Positions 1-14,039 of a DNA stretch of 64,000 bases are shown one piece after another. Source of the stretch: Hyaloscypha bicolor E (taxonomy: Eukaryota > Ascomycota > Leotiomycetes > Helotiales > Hyaloscyphaceae); the NCBI RefSeq assembly GCF_002865645.1, contig NW_020194541.1:847181-911180 (forward strand), read 5' to 3'. The first letter of the stretch is position 1. Each line of letters opens with the position of its first letter. The notes beneath the pieces are model-generated. The model was not told where the DNA came from. It did no database searches and worked only from the letters and a program-made list of their open reading frames with translations. Both the position numbers and the translations under genes were made by a program.

Positions 1-1221
1 AGTATAATATAGTAATAATCTTTATTAACTACCTAGGCAAGCGCCCTATTATAATTCCTGTCCGAGATATAATAATGGCTAAAGAATTAGCGCCCCTGTT
101 TCTTATCTATATAGTTTGCCAAGTTAGTATTCCGGAGACTATAGTATCTAATCGAGGCCCCTAGTTTATATCGGATTTCTGGAGCAAGTTCTATAAGCAT
201 ATTAGTATAAAGCTCAAGTTATTAACTACTAACTATCCCTAAACTAATAGCTAGATAGAGATTATTAACTAGTATTTTAACTAATAGCTATATCCCTATA
301 TAAATTATTACTAGGATAATTGGGACGAATAGATAGTAATAATTAACTACTAGTAGATAGCTCTAGTCTATAAGACTATAGGCTAATTCCTGTTTCTTAT
401 AGAGAAGGGCTATAAACTGCGGATATTATTTAACTAGGAAACCCAAGTATAATCGGGTACCCCGAAGGAAGAGCTAAATAGACAGGAGATAAAGGCCCTA
501 GTAATATAGCTCTACGAATTATAGTAAAAGATATAGGAGAATATAATATAAGTACAAGAATACTATATTACTCAAGCTAATAAGTACTACTAACTAGTAG
601 ACTTCGGAGTAGGAGATAAGATATGAATTACTACCAAGTACTAGAAGAATAATTATCCGAGCCGCAAGCTGGCTTACTAAATAGAAGAACCATACGAAAT
701 CCTGGAATAAGTGGGATATTTCTTTAGGCTCAAGCTTCCGGAATTAATAAAAATATATCCGGTATTTTATATAGAGAAGCTATATAAAGACCCAGGCAAT
801 CCCCTTTCCGGACAAGCAAATCCGGAGCCTCCGCTATTAGAACTATAAGATAGGGAAACAGAGTATGAAGTTTAAGAGATATAAGTAGTAAAACTGCTTT
901 ATAGGAAGCTAAAGTACCGAGTCTAGTAGAAAGGATAGGACCCAGATCCGGAGTAGTATCCTGCTTCCTTATTAAGTAATAGTACCCTAGCTCTTTAGAG
1001 CTTCCATAATAAGAACCCCGAATAGCCAAGACCGCCCTAGAATCTCCCCTATTAGTTAGACTATACCAAGAATAATATATTACTAGAACCATATAATACG
1101 GACGGAAATCCTTTAAAGTTACATATAAAAGGCCCTGGCCTTTAATATGTGACCTGTAACTTGGAAATTCAATAGGGACTTTCAAAGCTCGGGGACGAGC
1201 TTACTTCGAGGGAGGGAGTAA
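1..1221 (+). mobile_element. RIP-degraded Ty3/gypsy chromovirus, 3' part of pol (integrase core and chromodomain)
   Basis: Reading the + strand through its stops gives a typical Ty3 integrase core: VSIPETIVSNRGP from about 123, followed by DFWSKFYKHISIKLKL and a stretch matching the usual TDGQTE..NQYL region with Q codons turned to TAA/TAG. At about 855-1,000 a chromodomain-like block follows (ETEYEV, KLKYRV, DPDPE, YPASL), which marks the chromovirus branch of Ty3 elements. A conserved C-terminal piece (LHIKGPG) lies near 1,125. A purine tract at 1,209-1,219 precedes the LTR. The 5' part lies outside the window. Nearly all damage is CpA/TpG to TpA, so this is a dead RIP copy. Family assignment rests on motif recognition, not on a search. 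Confidence 0.85.
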
Positions 1222-1521
1222 TATTATGGTTATTATAATATATAGTACTAGTAAGAGTTAGACTAGAGCTAGAGAGGCATCTGGTATCTGAGCGAGGTAT
1301 CTGTAGTCACCTGATTATTATACGTAACCCCGAGCTTAAGCTAGTACATAGGCCCGTATATAGCTCGCGATTATTTAGATCCGAGGCTCCTTCGGGATCC
1401 TCTTTTCTCTTTAGCTTTGAATTATTGAAATAGAGATAGTCTAACTACACCTTCCAGGCCCTAGATCTTATACTCGTAATACTTATACTAAATCCGATAT
1501 AGTTCTCTATATTAATTAGTA
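1222..1521 (+). repeat. 3' LTR of the chromovirus relic
   Basis: The LTR starts directly after the purine tract with TATTATGG (probably TGTTATGG before RIP) and ends in ...TTAGTA (probably CA-ended before RIP). It is about 300 bp. The left edge is supported by the purine tract. The right edge is inferred from where a sequence shared with 17,298 onward begins. Confidence 0.6.
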
Positions 1522-1523
1522 TT

Positions 1524-1785
1524 CGCCTTTAACTATTACTTAATTTCTGTCTTTATTATAGGGTATTAAGGAGGCTTATTATAGTAAATTATATTATAAA
1601 TTATATTAATATATTTTAAATAGATAGCTTTTTCAAATTTCGTATTATCTATAGTATTCTTGAATTAATCTTTAATAGGAGGGAAAAGCTCTAGATAAGA
1701 GGCTTTAATAATCTTATAAAAGACTTTATTTTCGTATATTTTATCCTTAATAATAACTAGACTTATAGGAACTATAGTAAAAGGC
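1524..1785. repeat. Diverged direct repeat, copy 1 (partner at 17,298-17,560)
   Basis: The sequence beginning gcctttaactattacttaat is repeated, with mostly transition differences, at 17,298-17,560. In both places it lies directly after a retroelement LTR, but the two LTRs are not recognisably alike. The repeat runs straight on into the unassigned coding relic on this side. On the other side it stops at the gene island. Confidence 0.8.
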
Positions 1786-4700
1786 CTATTAAATAGCAAA
1801 TTATTATTAAGCTATTCTTTAACTTATATATTATTCGAGAATTAATACTTTCTTATAATTTCAGATTTATAGATTACCTAGCTAAAGGTATTTATTTATC
1901 TAGTTAAATAGACTATACTCGAAGTCTTTTCTTCTATTATTTTTAGTAAATACTTGCTTATTTTCTTAGCTACTTCTGGCTCAAATTTATTAGAAATAGA
2001 AGAGTAATTAATATCTTTAAAGAACTTCTTACTAAAAATAGCGGCCTTCTTATAATTTATAAGAAAAATATAGCTAATATTCTAATACTCTTTACTAAGA
2101 TAGAATTCGCTATTTAAAGCTTTAGTAATAGCTAGATCTTTAGTATTACCTTTATACTAATTATAATTAATATTTCCAGAAATAAAGTATTAGGCTAGCT
2201 AAAAGTAAGTAACTAGATAAATAGAATACTTACTTAATATCTTATAAAATCCGAGCCATATTAATAGATCTACTATTAAAAGTTAAGAGGCTAAGGTAAA
2301 GTAGCTATTACTAAGATCTCTATATATTAATATATTATTTTTTTAAAAATAGAACTATAGTATCTCTATCTTTTCTATTAAGAGCTCTTAAATACCAAGC
2401 TTCTTAATCTACTTTAGGTAATTCTTCTTATAAATATAGCTATTTATACCCAAATTAGTAGTATTAGACTCAGGAATAGGGACTATAGTATTAAATTAGA
2501 GCTATAGATTAGGGCGGAATTAATTAGAAATATAGTACTTATATTTATATTTCTTAATTTCCTAGTTCTCAAAAAAGAAATCTTATATTTTCTTATTTAC
2601 TCAAATAATAGAAATATACTTCTTGCCTTTAGTAATTTTATAGATCTTAATAATTATTTTTAGAGCATTTTTAATCTCTCGTATATTAATAAAGAAAGTA
2701 TTAGTAAATTACTAAGTATATACTATATAGGGAGCTTTAAGGAATCTATTATTAATCCTATAATATTCTTGTTTAAAGATAGGTCCCATAATACTACTAT
2801 ATACCTTTTTAAAAGTATACTTATTCTACTAAGCAAGTATTAATTTCTATTTAGCTAATATCTTATAGGTATACTAAATGCCTTTATTAAGTTCTCTAGA
2901 CTTAATATTTCTAGTTTTCTGCTTCTTAATTCTGGATATAGTTAAGGAAGTCTTTTTAGATAATATCTTTTCTTTTAGTATAAAAGGCTTCTCCTTACTT
3001 TCTGCTATTTTACTAACTTTATACTTAGTCTAGTACTCAGATTTCTGCTATTTATTAGGAGTCTTAGGCTTAGCTTATTCTTTATTCTTACTAGGTTCTT
3101 CTTATTTAGTTATACTAGTTTTACTAGCTTTACTAGTAGTTTTCTTACTAGGCTTTACCGAATTAGCTCTATTTTTCTTAGCTAGATCTAGTTAAGTTAA
3201 AGCTAAAATTATAATAGGGGCCTATTTTTTAGGCTTATCTCGGAAAATAGGAAAAGGCTTATTACTATAAACTTCCTTAATTAGGATTCCGGAAGTATTA
3301 AAGATATACTATCTAGCTTTAAGATTATTAGCTAATAGTAGCTTAAACTCTAATTCTTTATATTCCGAAATAGTTTTAGTATACTTAAGTACCTTAGTAA
3401 TATCTGATTTAGTAAATATACTAGTATTCTAATATTTCTTATTCTTAATATACTCTAAAGTTGCTTTATTAATTAACTAAATAGCTTTATATACTAAAGC
3501 TTTTATCTTAAAAAGAAAATATAACTTCTTATAAATATTCTTACTAAGATTATTATAGATATTATTAATATATTAGCTAAAAGCTTTACTATATAATATA
3601 ATTCTATTCTGACTCTTAGTATTAAGACTATTTACTATAGTCTTAATCTTATTAAGCTTCTCTTATCTGCCTTTGGAAATGCCTTTAATAATATTCTCGA
3701 ATTTTCTATTATTAGCTTAGTAGTTCTTTAGCTTTTCTTTAGTTAATCCTAGTTTAGTTCTGTCTCTAATAAAGGTTTTCTATTTCAAGAGCTTATTATA
3801 TATACCGCTTAGCTTATCTAGAATATTTATATTAAATTCAGTAATTATAGCTATCTTTTCTAGTATTAGCAGGCCTTCTATAACTACCCAAGCTCTTTTA
3901 ATATTCTAAACTTTAATACTATTAATCTATAGGCTTTTAATAATATTACGGCTTATAAGAACTAGCTATTACGCTTTACTAACTTGAGGAATCTATTCTT
4001 TGGCCATTTTATTATTCTTAATAGATTATAAAGGTATTATTAATATAATAGTTATAGGTTATAGAATTAAAGGTTCTCGAGGTTATAAGGATTTCTTTTT
4101 TAAGTATATTCCAAAATAAAAAGTAAATTAAAATAGTTTTGGATTACGTAAATATATTATATATATTCGAGTTTTTCTTTCTTTCTAGTAAGAAAATAAA
4201 GCTGAAATAGTAGTATATATAATAGGGAAAGTAGATATAATAATTAGGTATATTTAAGGTAATATAGTTACGGATTAGAAATAATTATAGAAGGTAAAAT
4301 ATAAAGTTAGGCTTTTATTATAGAAAAAAATACAAATATATATACCTAAGAAAATATAATTAAGGAAATAATTAAGGCAGGTTAAACTAAATAGTAATAA
4401 TAGAGAAATAAGAAGGTAATATAATAGAAATATAAATATAATAATAATATCTAAAGTATTAGAATATAGAAAGAAATAACGAAAATTTCACGATATAGAT
4501 ATATCCCGACTTTCTATTTATTTAGAAACGTTCTTATTAACTCAAAAAATAGTATAAAAAAAGGGAAATAATATAAGAAATATATAAAAGATAAGATATA
4601 TAAGTATACTAAAAATATTAGGGAAAATATAAAGTAAGTATTAATAAAAAAGGAATTAGAATAATAGGATTAAAGAATAACTTAGAATAAGATATTACTT

Positions 4701-5950
4701 CTTCTAAAACTAATCCGTATCTTTTCTAAAAGCTAATTATATTTATTTAGTATTTATTAAAGTTAATTTTAAATAGTATAAAACTATTTAGTTATTTAGG
4801 ACTTTAAAGTAATATTTATATTAATAAAGGTAATACTAAAAATATTAGAATATATAGAAAAAAGAACTATAAGATAATATAAATAAGGTTTATAGTATTA
4901 TTATTGAGTTTAAAATAGTTAATATTAAAGTTAATATAGAATATAAAAAGATTAGGTATTTCGAATTAGTATTAAGGATATAGGAATTATTTAGATAATA
5001 TTTAATAGTAAGAAATAAATTAATAATAAGAATTAGTAAATTATACTAGCTTTTTAAAGAAGTAATCGGTTTCCGGTAATAAAATAGTATTTTAATTAGG
5101 GAATAGGTTTTATATAGAAGAAGTTCTCTTTATATAGAAATAGGAATATATAATATACTAATTAAGCCTTAGTATAAGATTTGAGAATAGCTATAATTAT
5201 ATTAAAGAAGAAGTGGGTTTTCTAATATAAGATAAGCTTTAAATAGACAAATCTAGTTTATCTAATATCTAATAAATTCCCAGAATTATATATTATTAAA
5301 TACCTTTAGAAATAACTATTAGGTTTAATAAGGTTTCTCTTTTCTCTTATAAGGCTTCCAGTTTAGCTATTCCGTCTATATATAACTCCTAATTAGGAAG
5401 TTTATTTAAATATTATAAGAAAACTTATAATAGTAGTTTAAGTTAAAATCAAGATTTATAATTATTATAATCGAGCTTTAGACTAGTATAAGCTATAAAA
5501 ATAGCTAGTTAAAAAGGCAAGTAAAGCCTTTAAAAGGTTTCTAGTTTAGTAAGATATATATAAAAGATTTTTTTTTCTTTTCTTCTTTCCCTAATTCCAA
5601 ATATAATTATTATTTATTACTATAGTTTGAAGTCAAGAGTTTATAAGGTAATTTCTCTATTTCCTATTTATTTTTATACTAAAAGAAATCCTTTATATTT
5701 AATTCCCAAAATCTAATAATAGAATTTCATATATTAAGAATACTATCTAGTAATAGTAATTAAATAATAATAAGTAATAAGTAATAGTAAAGCTTATCTA
5801 ATTTCCAGAATAATAGTCTAATAATAATATTCTCTAAAGATTATAAATAATAGTTAAAAGAAAAATTCAAAAGATATATAAGAAATTAAAGGTAATAAGC
5901 TTTACTTCAGGTTAAGAAAAGCTCTTATTATTAGATACTTTTTCCTAATT
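1786..5950 (-). mobile_element. RIP-degraded repeat with an unassigned coding relic
   Basis: From about 4,010 down to 1,600 the - strand keeps one long reading frame broken only by RIP-type stops. It has a lysine/serine-rich part (about 3,200-2,900), then a more globular part with patches such as LLIWLGFYKILSKYS and RPFTIVPISLVIIKDKIYEN. I do not recognise the protein. It could be an extra ORF or a gag-like ORF of the neighbouring - strand retroelement, or a separate transposon. From about 4,100 to 5,950 I see only AT-rich sequence without a readable family. Confidence 0.45.
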
Positions 5951-8900
5951 CTCTATAAAGGAAATATATTTTACTCTTTCTAATTCCGGTAATTCTGGAA
6001 TATATATAATAATACTAGTAGTTTTCTCGATTTCCTAAGTACTATTTTGCTTATAATACTCTATAATTATTTCTTTTTCTAGTTCTATATCTATTTTAAA
6101 ATATTTATTTATAGATATATATTTATTATTAACTTTGTTTTTAGGGAAATACCAGAATTTATTTCTTTTAATAAACTACTTGAGTTAATTCCCGGTATAT
6201 ATTCTTTAGAGTATAATACTATTAAGTTCTTCTAGTATATAGTATTCTTTTAGTTAATTTATATATCTTACTCTATATAGGCCAAGCTAGTAATATAATA
6301 GCTTTATATTCCTTAATTTACCTTAATTTATTAATTTAATATTATATATAAGAATTAGATTCTTTTCGGAAATAGGCTTTAAATAAATCTAGTAAATAAT
6401 ATTAAATTATTTCTTTCTTTCTCGGCATTTTCTATTCTTCTTTATTCTAGCTTCTTTAATATCTTTATCTCTTATTTATATTTGCTTTATATATATCTCT
6501 AGAAGCGTTTTTCTATTATAGACTTTATCTTATTCAAGTATTCTCTAGGTTAGAAAACGTATTTCTATAGGTAGTACTATTTCCCTACTATAGACTATAT
6601 AAAAGGAAATAAATCTAGTTAGTCTATATATAGTAACTCGGTTAGAAAATAGAATATATAATAGTAAATCTATTTAAGGCTTTTTTCTACTTATTATAAG
6701 TATAATAAATACTTAAATAATCGGTTAATATCCTCTTTTAATTATACTATTTCCCTTGAAATTATAGGCCAAAATAATAATTCTATTAATTCCTAGCTTA
6801 TTAAGTTCCTGAATTACTACTTCTTTAAATTCCGATTTGCTATTTACCTTAAATTATCTAAATAAACCATATTTATAAATAATTTCTTCTTAAATAAACT
6901 TGACTATTTTCTTACTAGTTAGGTTCTTTAAAAGTCTAGCTTTAACCTATCCTAAGAAGTTATCTCTAGTAATAACTAATAAGTTATATTCTTTATAGTC
7001 TAGTAGTTTAACTATATTAATCCCAAGATAATAGAAAAAATATATAGCTTTTATTAGATATAGAGCTTCTTTTTATTTTATTTTACTCTTATACTAATAG
7101 ATCTTATAAGTATTAATATACTTCTATATATAGTTATAGTAACCTTCCTAGTAATAATAACTAGCTACTAAGTAAAAAATACTTTCTTTTCCGGTATATC
7201 TAATCTTATTATATAGCTTTTTAATAATAATTTCCCTTTATTTTTAATTATTAATAATAAGTTAAGGCAGGTATATTTTAGATATAACTTTCTATAGTAA
7301 TTAATCTCTTATACTATAATTTAAAGCTTTCCTACTTAACTTTTGAAACTTGGCTATAGATATTTCTTTTAGTCTAGAGAGTATTATAAAATATTATATA
7401 ATATTCTAGTATTATTTAGAATAGCTATTATCTAAGGAATCTAGTAAAATAATCGGGTTATTAAGTAAAGTATATAAATTAGTATTATTATTTATTATTT
7501 TACTAATAGTTATATATAAAAGGCTATAGCCTTTATTATATAACTTCCGGATTTTATTATTTTTTAATATTACTAATTTGCTTCCAGATATAATAAGGCT
7601 TTAATTATTAATCTCTAGTAACTAAATACTATTATCTAAATATTTAGTAAAGGTCTTAGAAGTCAGATTCCTTAAAATAATATTATATAACTAAACCGGA
7701 ACCGCTTTCTTTATCCGAATTTTTCGCCTAATAAGTACTATTCTAATAATATTAAGCTCTATTACTAATTATTTATTAATATTCTTATTATTTTTAGTAT
7801 TACCTTCTTACTATAAATGTCTTAATAATCCGTTAGTAGTAATATACTTAGTTCCTTTAATATACTTAACTTTAAAGTCAAATAACTGAATTTATACTAG
7901 CTAGTAAATAACTAGAGCTTTAGGAAAATTCATAGCTACTTTACTTAGCTATATAATAAGTATATTAGTATCTAGTTTAAAGATAAAGTAAACTTTATAT
8001 AGCTAGAATTATACTTTCTATAGATACTTTACTAGCCCTTAATATTCTTTTTTAGTAATATTATATCTCTATTTAATATTATTTTAGATTCTAGACTTAT
8101 ATTATATAACTTTCTTTTTTCCTTTATTATTATATTAACTAAAAATTCCGCTCTATTTATTTAGGCTAGTATCTATTACTAATATAATTATTCCCTAATC
8201 TTCTAATAAATTATAGTATAACTCATAAAGTATTAGAGCTATAATAAGCTTTTCTTAAAGAATTTATATAGCTTGCTTTTATTTGTTATTTCAGTTTCAT
8301 ATTATATCTTTCCTTATTAAGTAGTAAATAGGTTTAATAATAATTATAAAGCCTTTAATCCAAATATAATAGTAAATAATAATTCTAATAAATACCTTAT
8401 CTTTAGTTATATTATTATAATATTCCTATCTCAAGATCTTAATAATTCCTAAACTCAAAGAGCTTCTTCCAAGTACTCTATAAATAAAGCTAATAATAAT
8501 TATATTATTATAATAGAACTATAATTTTTCTCCTATACTAGCTCTGGCTTATTTAATTCTATTTAAGGTTATATTTAGGTTTTAAAGGTATTTAAATATA
8601 AAATACCGAATTCCGAATAAAATAAGCTACCTATTATACTCTATATAAGATTTCTTGACTTTAATATTATTAATAAATAATATAGTAATTTTGGGAAATA
8701 GATTCTCTAGAATAGTTATAATAACTCATATAAACTATATAACGGAATTAGTAGCTCCCTAAGATAGTATAGTTATTCTTAATAATTCCAGAGGTATTAT
8801 AAATATAGTTAAATCTCTATTATAAGTATTTAGTATAAGTTAATTATATTTAGAAAAGAAATTAATTAGAGAAATATAAGTATATCTAGTAAATTTCTTT

Positions 8901-11900
8901 AAGATCTTATTAGTAAATAAGGATAAGTTAGTATCTTATAGGATTACTAAATTCATTTTTATAATAGTATTAATTAGTCTATAAGTCCTAGTAACCTTTT
9001 TTATAACCAAGAATTATAGATTCTAATAAGATCTATTATATTTCTTAAAAACTCTATAATCTAGATATTCTAATAATATTTTTATTATTACTAGTACTAA
9101 AGCTTTGGGATATAGGAAATTCTTCTCTTACTAGGCTTTATACTTAATAGTCTTAATTAGAATAAGTAGGCTAATATTCTTATAAACTTTTCCTACTTTT
9201 TTCTAATTAAATATAATTATATCTTCTTAATTAATTATTAATTCTTAAAATATAGCTAGTTTCTTTTCCCAGAGCCAGTTACTAATATCTAATTATTTAA
9301 GACATTCCGGAGTAAGTTATAAATCTCTTAGAATAGCTAATATTCTTAGTAAAAAATAATTCTTATATTTACTAATATATTTCTATAAGTATTCTCTAGC
9401 TTTAGATCTCTTAAACTAGTTTAAATATCCTCTAGGGCCTTTTCTAGTTCTATTATTAGTATCTACTAGTTAAATTTTCTTGTTCTTTGTTTTATATACT
9501 CCCGTAACTAGGAATAGACTATAATTATTATTCTTTTCTTTAAGAGCTATAGCTATTTTCTCTAGTACTTTTTTTATTTAATCTCCGGAATTCATAACCT
9601 TCCTACTTAGCTCCTTCCTAGTTAGGTATAGAGAGCGCCTTTTTATCCGGTATTTTAATATATCTTTTTTAAGCTCCTATATATTCCAGAATTCTTTCTA
9701 GTCTTGAGTTTAATATTTCTTAGCTTCGGAAATATATTTCTTTATTATTAGGAGATATTACTTTACTTTTTCTTTAGAAATATCTTTACTTAATACCCTT
9801 TTTATTTCTTTTTCTATTAATTCCGGAACTACTCTTAATAATACTTTAATTAGAGCCTTTTCTGCTTTAGTTTCTCTAAAAATATTATTAATTTCCTAAA
9901 TTTCTAAACCTAAAATAAAAGAATTTATAGGAAATCCCGGTATTTTCCTGTTTCCCCTAATATTACTACTAGTTATAATATTAGGCTCTATTTTTTCTTT
10001 TTACTTTTAGTTTCCTATTCCGTATTATTTAATTCCTTAATTCTAGAAGCTTAGTACTCTTAAACTATTACTTTTTTTTGCTTTCTAGTATTCTTTAAAA
10101 ATAGAATAATTATAATAGTATAAGTATTCTAGTTATTTTTAGGATTAGTAAATCTTTTATCTCATAAACTATTACTCCTATATATAATATTTATTTTTAT
10201 TTTTACTAAAGATAGTTAATTAAGCAAGATCTTTAAAGCCTCTTTAATTAGGAAAAATGTATTTTTATATCCTACTCTATCTATAATCTTAGTTCTAAGC
10301 TTTACTATTTCTATAAATCCAAATTCTGCCCTAGTAATAGTAGATATTTAATAATCTATAGTATTATATACTATTTTATTAATATTTCTAGAGATCTTTT
10401 CGAGAAAAATATTAACTTTAGCTCTAGTATTAATTATTTCTTTATATTTAATATTTCTTTAAGGTTCTCAAAATACGAATTAGAAATATAGAGCTTATAT
10501 AATATATTTATAAGCTAGTAATATCCGAATATTAATACTATTACCTTTAAATTAAATAATTCTATTAGTATTAGGTACCTGAGCTAGTATTTCTAATTCT
10601 TTAAATATTCTATTTATTATATAAGCTATAGCTACTAGTTTTGCAGATTTCCTAGTATATCTAATTATACTTAATATAATAGTATTTCCTATTTATAAAA
10701 TAGTAAGATAAAGAGTATTATCCTTAATTTATTAGTTCTAAAATATAATAGCTAGATCTAGTATTTTTAAGGCATTAATAAATATTCTCGTTTTCTTTTA
10801 AGTCTTTGGAAATAAGATAATTACTTTCTTTAGTAATCTTATTAAAATATTATTAACTTTAGGAATTTTATACTTATTATAATTAAAAGTATATTAGGTC
10901 CCTAATTCGTCCTATTTATTCCCGGAAGTATTAATATCTATAGCCTTAGCTAGGCTATTTCCTTATTTATTATTTCTTAGAATAGTATTCTTCTGGCCTC
11001 TTATATAGGATAGCTTCTTTTCTATTCTAGCTTATTTTTAGAAAACTTCTTTAGCTATTTCTATCTCTTTTCTCTTTTTTCTTAATAAGGAACCTATTAT
11101 AGTATTAATAGAAATACTATTTATAGCCAAATCTTAATACTATTTATTAATTCTAGAACCTAAAATATTAATAATTCTAATATAATTTTCTCTAAGGCAA
11201 AGTAGTTATTTAGATTCCCTAGATATAACTTACTTACTTTTATATATAGATCCCGGTTAGCCAGTTTCCTTTTCTCTTTCTTGCCTAGTAAACTAGGTAT
11301 CTCCTATTAATCTCTAGATATTTTTGGGTTAAGTATTTAAGTTATAGTTAAATTCTCCTTCTCGGATTTAGGAAATAATTTAATTAAACTACTAGTATTT
11401 ACTAGTAAGGAAAAAGGAAATGCTTTCTTATCCAGGCTTAAATAGCCCTTTATACTATTTTCTATTAAATTAGTAAATATATTTACGGTTTATAAGTTCT
11501 TTTATTAGTAAGTAATAGAACTAAGAGATATAAATATATTCTGGATTAATATTATTATTATTATCCCTATTATAATACCTATAGTAAATTCGTTCTCTTG
11601 GTTCTAGGTCTATATTATAGGCCATATTAACTTAAGTAATATTTTCTAATTATACTTAAGACTAACTTTCTCTAGAATATAATTATCTAGATTCTTTATC
11701 TAATCTAGTTTAATTACTATAGCTACTATAATATTCTCTATATTCTTTATTACGAATTCTAGTATATTTTTTCTAAAAACTCGAATTATACTTACTAGGC
11801 TATTAATATTATTATACTTATTATAGTTAGCTAGGCTATATAAGCAGGCTATAAATATTCTCCCGAATTATAATAGTAACTATATTAAGTTATTTTTATA

Positions 11901-13960
11901 AGTTCTCTTAAGTTATAGTAATAATAAATAGTTTTTCTAAACTTTTTATTAGCTAGTTAATATTATTTTTCTTAGATTTACTACTTTTAGTAAGTTTTAT
12001 ATAATTAGCTATAGGCTAGGTTCTTTTTTCACTTATACTTATAATAGTTTTAGGAAGTATAATAAGAGGAACTAATAAGAAATAATTATCTTCTAGTTTA
12101 GGAACCATATTATAGACTATTATATTTAAGTATTCTTATCTAAATCTAGATATATCTAGGTTATTAGTAATATTAAAATAATATTTCTTCTCTTTATACT
12201 AATAGAATATTATTACCTTCTTATATATCTTATTATATTTATAAATAGAAATATCTATAGGCTTAAAGTTTATATTCTTAAAAATATAATTTCTTACTAG
12301 AATAGATAATTCCTTTATAAATTCTTAATACTAAGTAATTTTATTTCTTTCTTTCCTTTTTAATAACTTCTTTAATACTTTATTAAATATATTAATATAA
12401 GACTTAGACGAGATTCCTCTATTCTGGGCTTATATAATAATCTAATTAAGAAAATCGCGGCTAATTTTAAATATTTCCTAGTTATATTCTCGGAATTCCT
12501 TTAGTAAGGCCTTAAAAAACTTAGTCTTCTAGTAATTTCCCGGATTATTAGTATAATACTCCGGTATAGCCTTAATCTAATTCTTATAAATAAGAGAAAT
12601 ATAATAAATAATTCTCTCTTTTTTAGTATTATTAGGAATATAATAGTTCTTATATATATCTATATATTATTCCAAGAATATAAAGATATTATTTCCCTAA
12701 AACTATAATACTTTAGAAGCTTCTATAAATAGCAGGTTTAAACCCGGTACTAGTTATATACTTATTCTTAGCCATATTAATCTTAATAATTTCTTCTATA
12801 ATTAATTATAAAGTTTCTATATCTGAGACTTCTACTAATAAGGTTCCTAAAAAACTAACTTCCTGTTTAAGTATATCTTTTGGTTTAGGAACCAGAATTA
12901 GAAAGAAACTAGTTAATAATAATAGATATAATTAAGGTTCGAGTTTTAATATTAATAGTAATAAGGTAATAGCTTTTCTAGTCTTATTTCTATTACTTAT
13001 ATTTTCTTTCCTATTTCTTTAGCTTAATACTTATAGTATTTTCTCTTAATTTCACTAAACTAGATATACTTATTAATATTATTAAAGGTAATAATAAAAA
13101 TAATAAATATAATTTTACTAATTTTTCTGACTTTTCTAAATTCTCTTTTCTTTCTTTATTTAGTATCTATTTCTTTCTCTAGAAGCTTCTCTAGTTTATT
13201 TATATAATTTCTTATTTCTAATTTCTTTTTAATTCTTATTTCTAATTCTAGTTTACTATTTTACTTAAATTTGAAAGTATTTTCTTTTTTAGATATCTTT
13301 TTTGGACTTAGGAATAAGCTTTATTACTAAGATTAAGGCTACTTTAATTCCGGCTTTTACTATAACTAAAAATAATATATAAATTAATAGTATAACTTTA
13401 TTTCCGAGTACTAAAGTCTAATTCTAACTAAGATCTAACTTATATTATCTTAGTATAATATTTCTTATTTTATTTCCTTTACTTCTTTTCCTTCTATAAT
13501 TAGTCTCTATTTCTACTATTCCTATATACTATACTAGTAACTATATCTTATAGCTAACCCGTATTCAAGTTACTAGGTATATTAGAAATTAATATAAGAT
13601 ACTAAGATTAATACTCGTATATTCTTAATATTTTAGCCTTAGGCTTAAGGTATTATAATAGCCCTTTTCTCTCCTAACTTACTAAGCTAATAATTCGCCT
13701 TATAAATATCCCTTAGAACTTTATAAGAGTATTACTTTAACTATAAAGTTTCTATCTTCCCTATATTACTTATTATAAAATATATAAGAGAGAAACTATA
13801 ATAAGACAAAAACCTATATAAAGTATACTAGAACGCAAAACATAACTTAATAGTAAAATAATAAATCAAAAGCATAAATAGTAAAATATAAATAGTATAT
13901 AATATATAAAAGCTTAATTAATTAAATACTTATAAAGAATTATTCTCTAAGTCTATAGAA
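5950..13960 (-). mobile_element. RIP-degraded Ty3/gypsy element (gag-RT-RNase H-integrase order on - strand)
   Basis: On the - strand, reading through RIP stops gives an RT block at about 9,060-8,640 (LITPLELLRITILS-like, GATNS, then a F-x-D/N-N-I motif standing for the catalytic LDDI). RNase H/connection follows, then integrase at about 7,330-6,680: an HHCC-type zinc region (YYYWEGYYN, YQYKSKIK) and a core ending in NFKGNSIIKRGY, the usual NPKGNGIVERGH-type motif. Low-complexity upstream sequence (13.9-9.6 kb) fits gag and linker but is not individually recognisable. LTRs were not identified, so both ends are approximate. Near 7,520 it shows the same LYNKG..LLYI tract seen in other elements here. 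Confidence 0.75.
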
Positions 13961-14039
13961 AAACTAGCTTTCTTATATAATTTCCGTAAGTTACATATAA
14001 AAGGCTGCGGCCTTTACCATATAACCTAAATTTTAAACC

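Noticed and set aside
730..1185. Open frame of 151 codons on the - strand
   Set aside because: It is antisense to a clear + strand integrase-chromodomain relic; RIP removes stops from one strand while adding them to the other.
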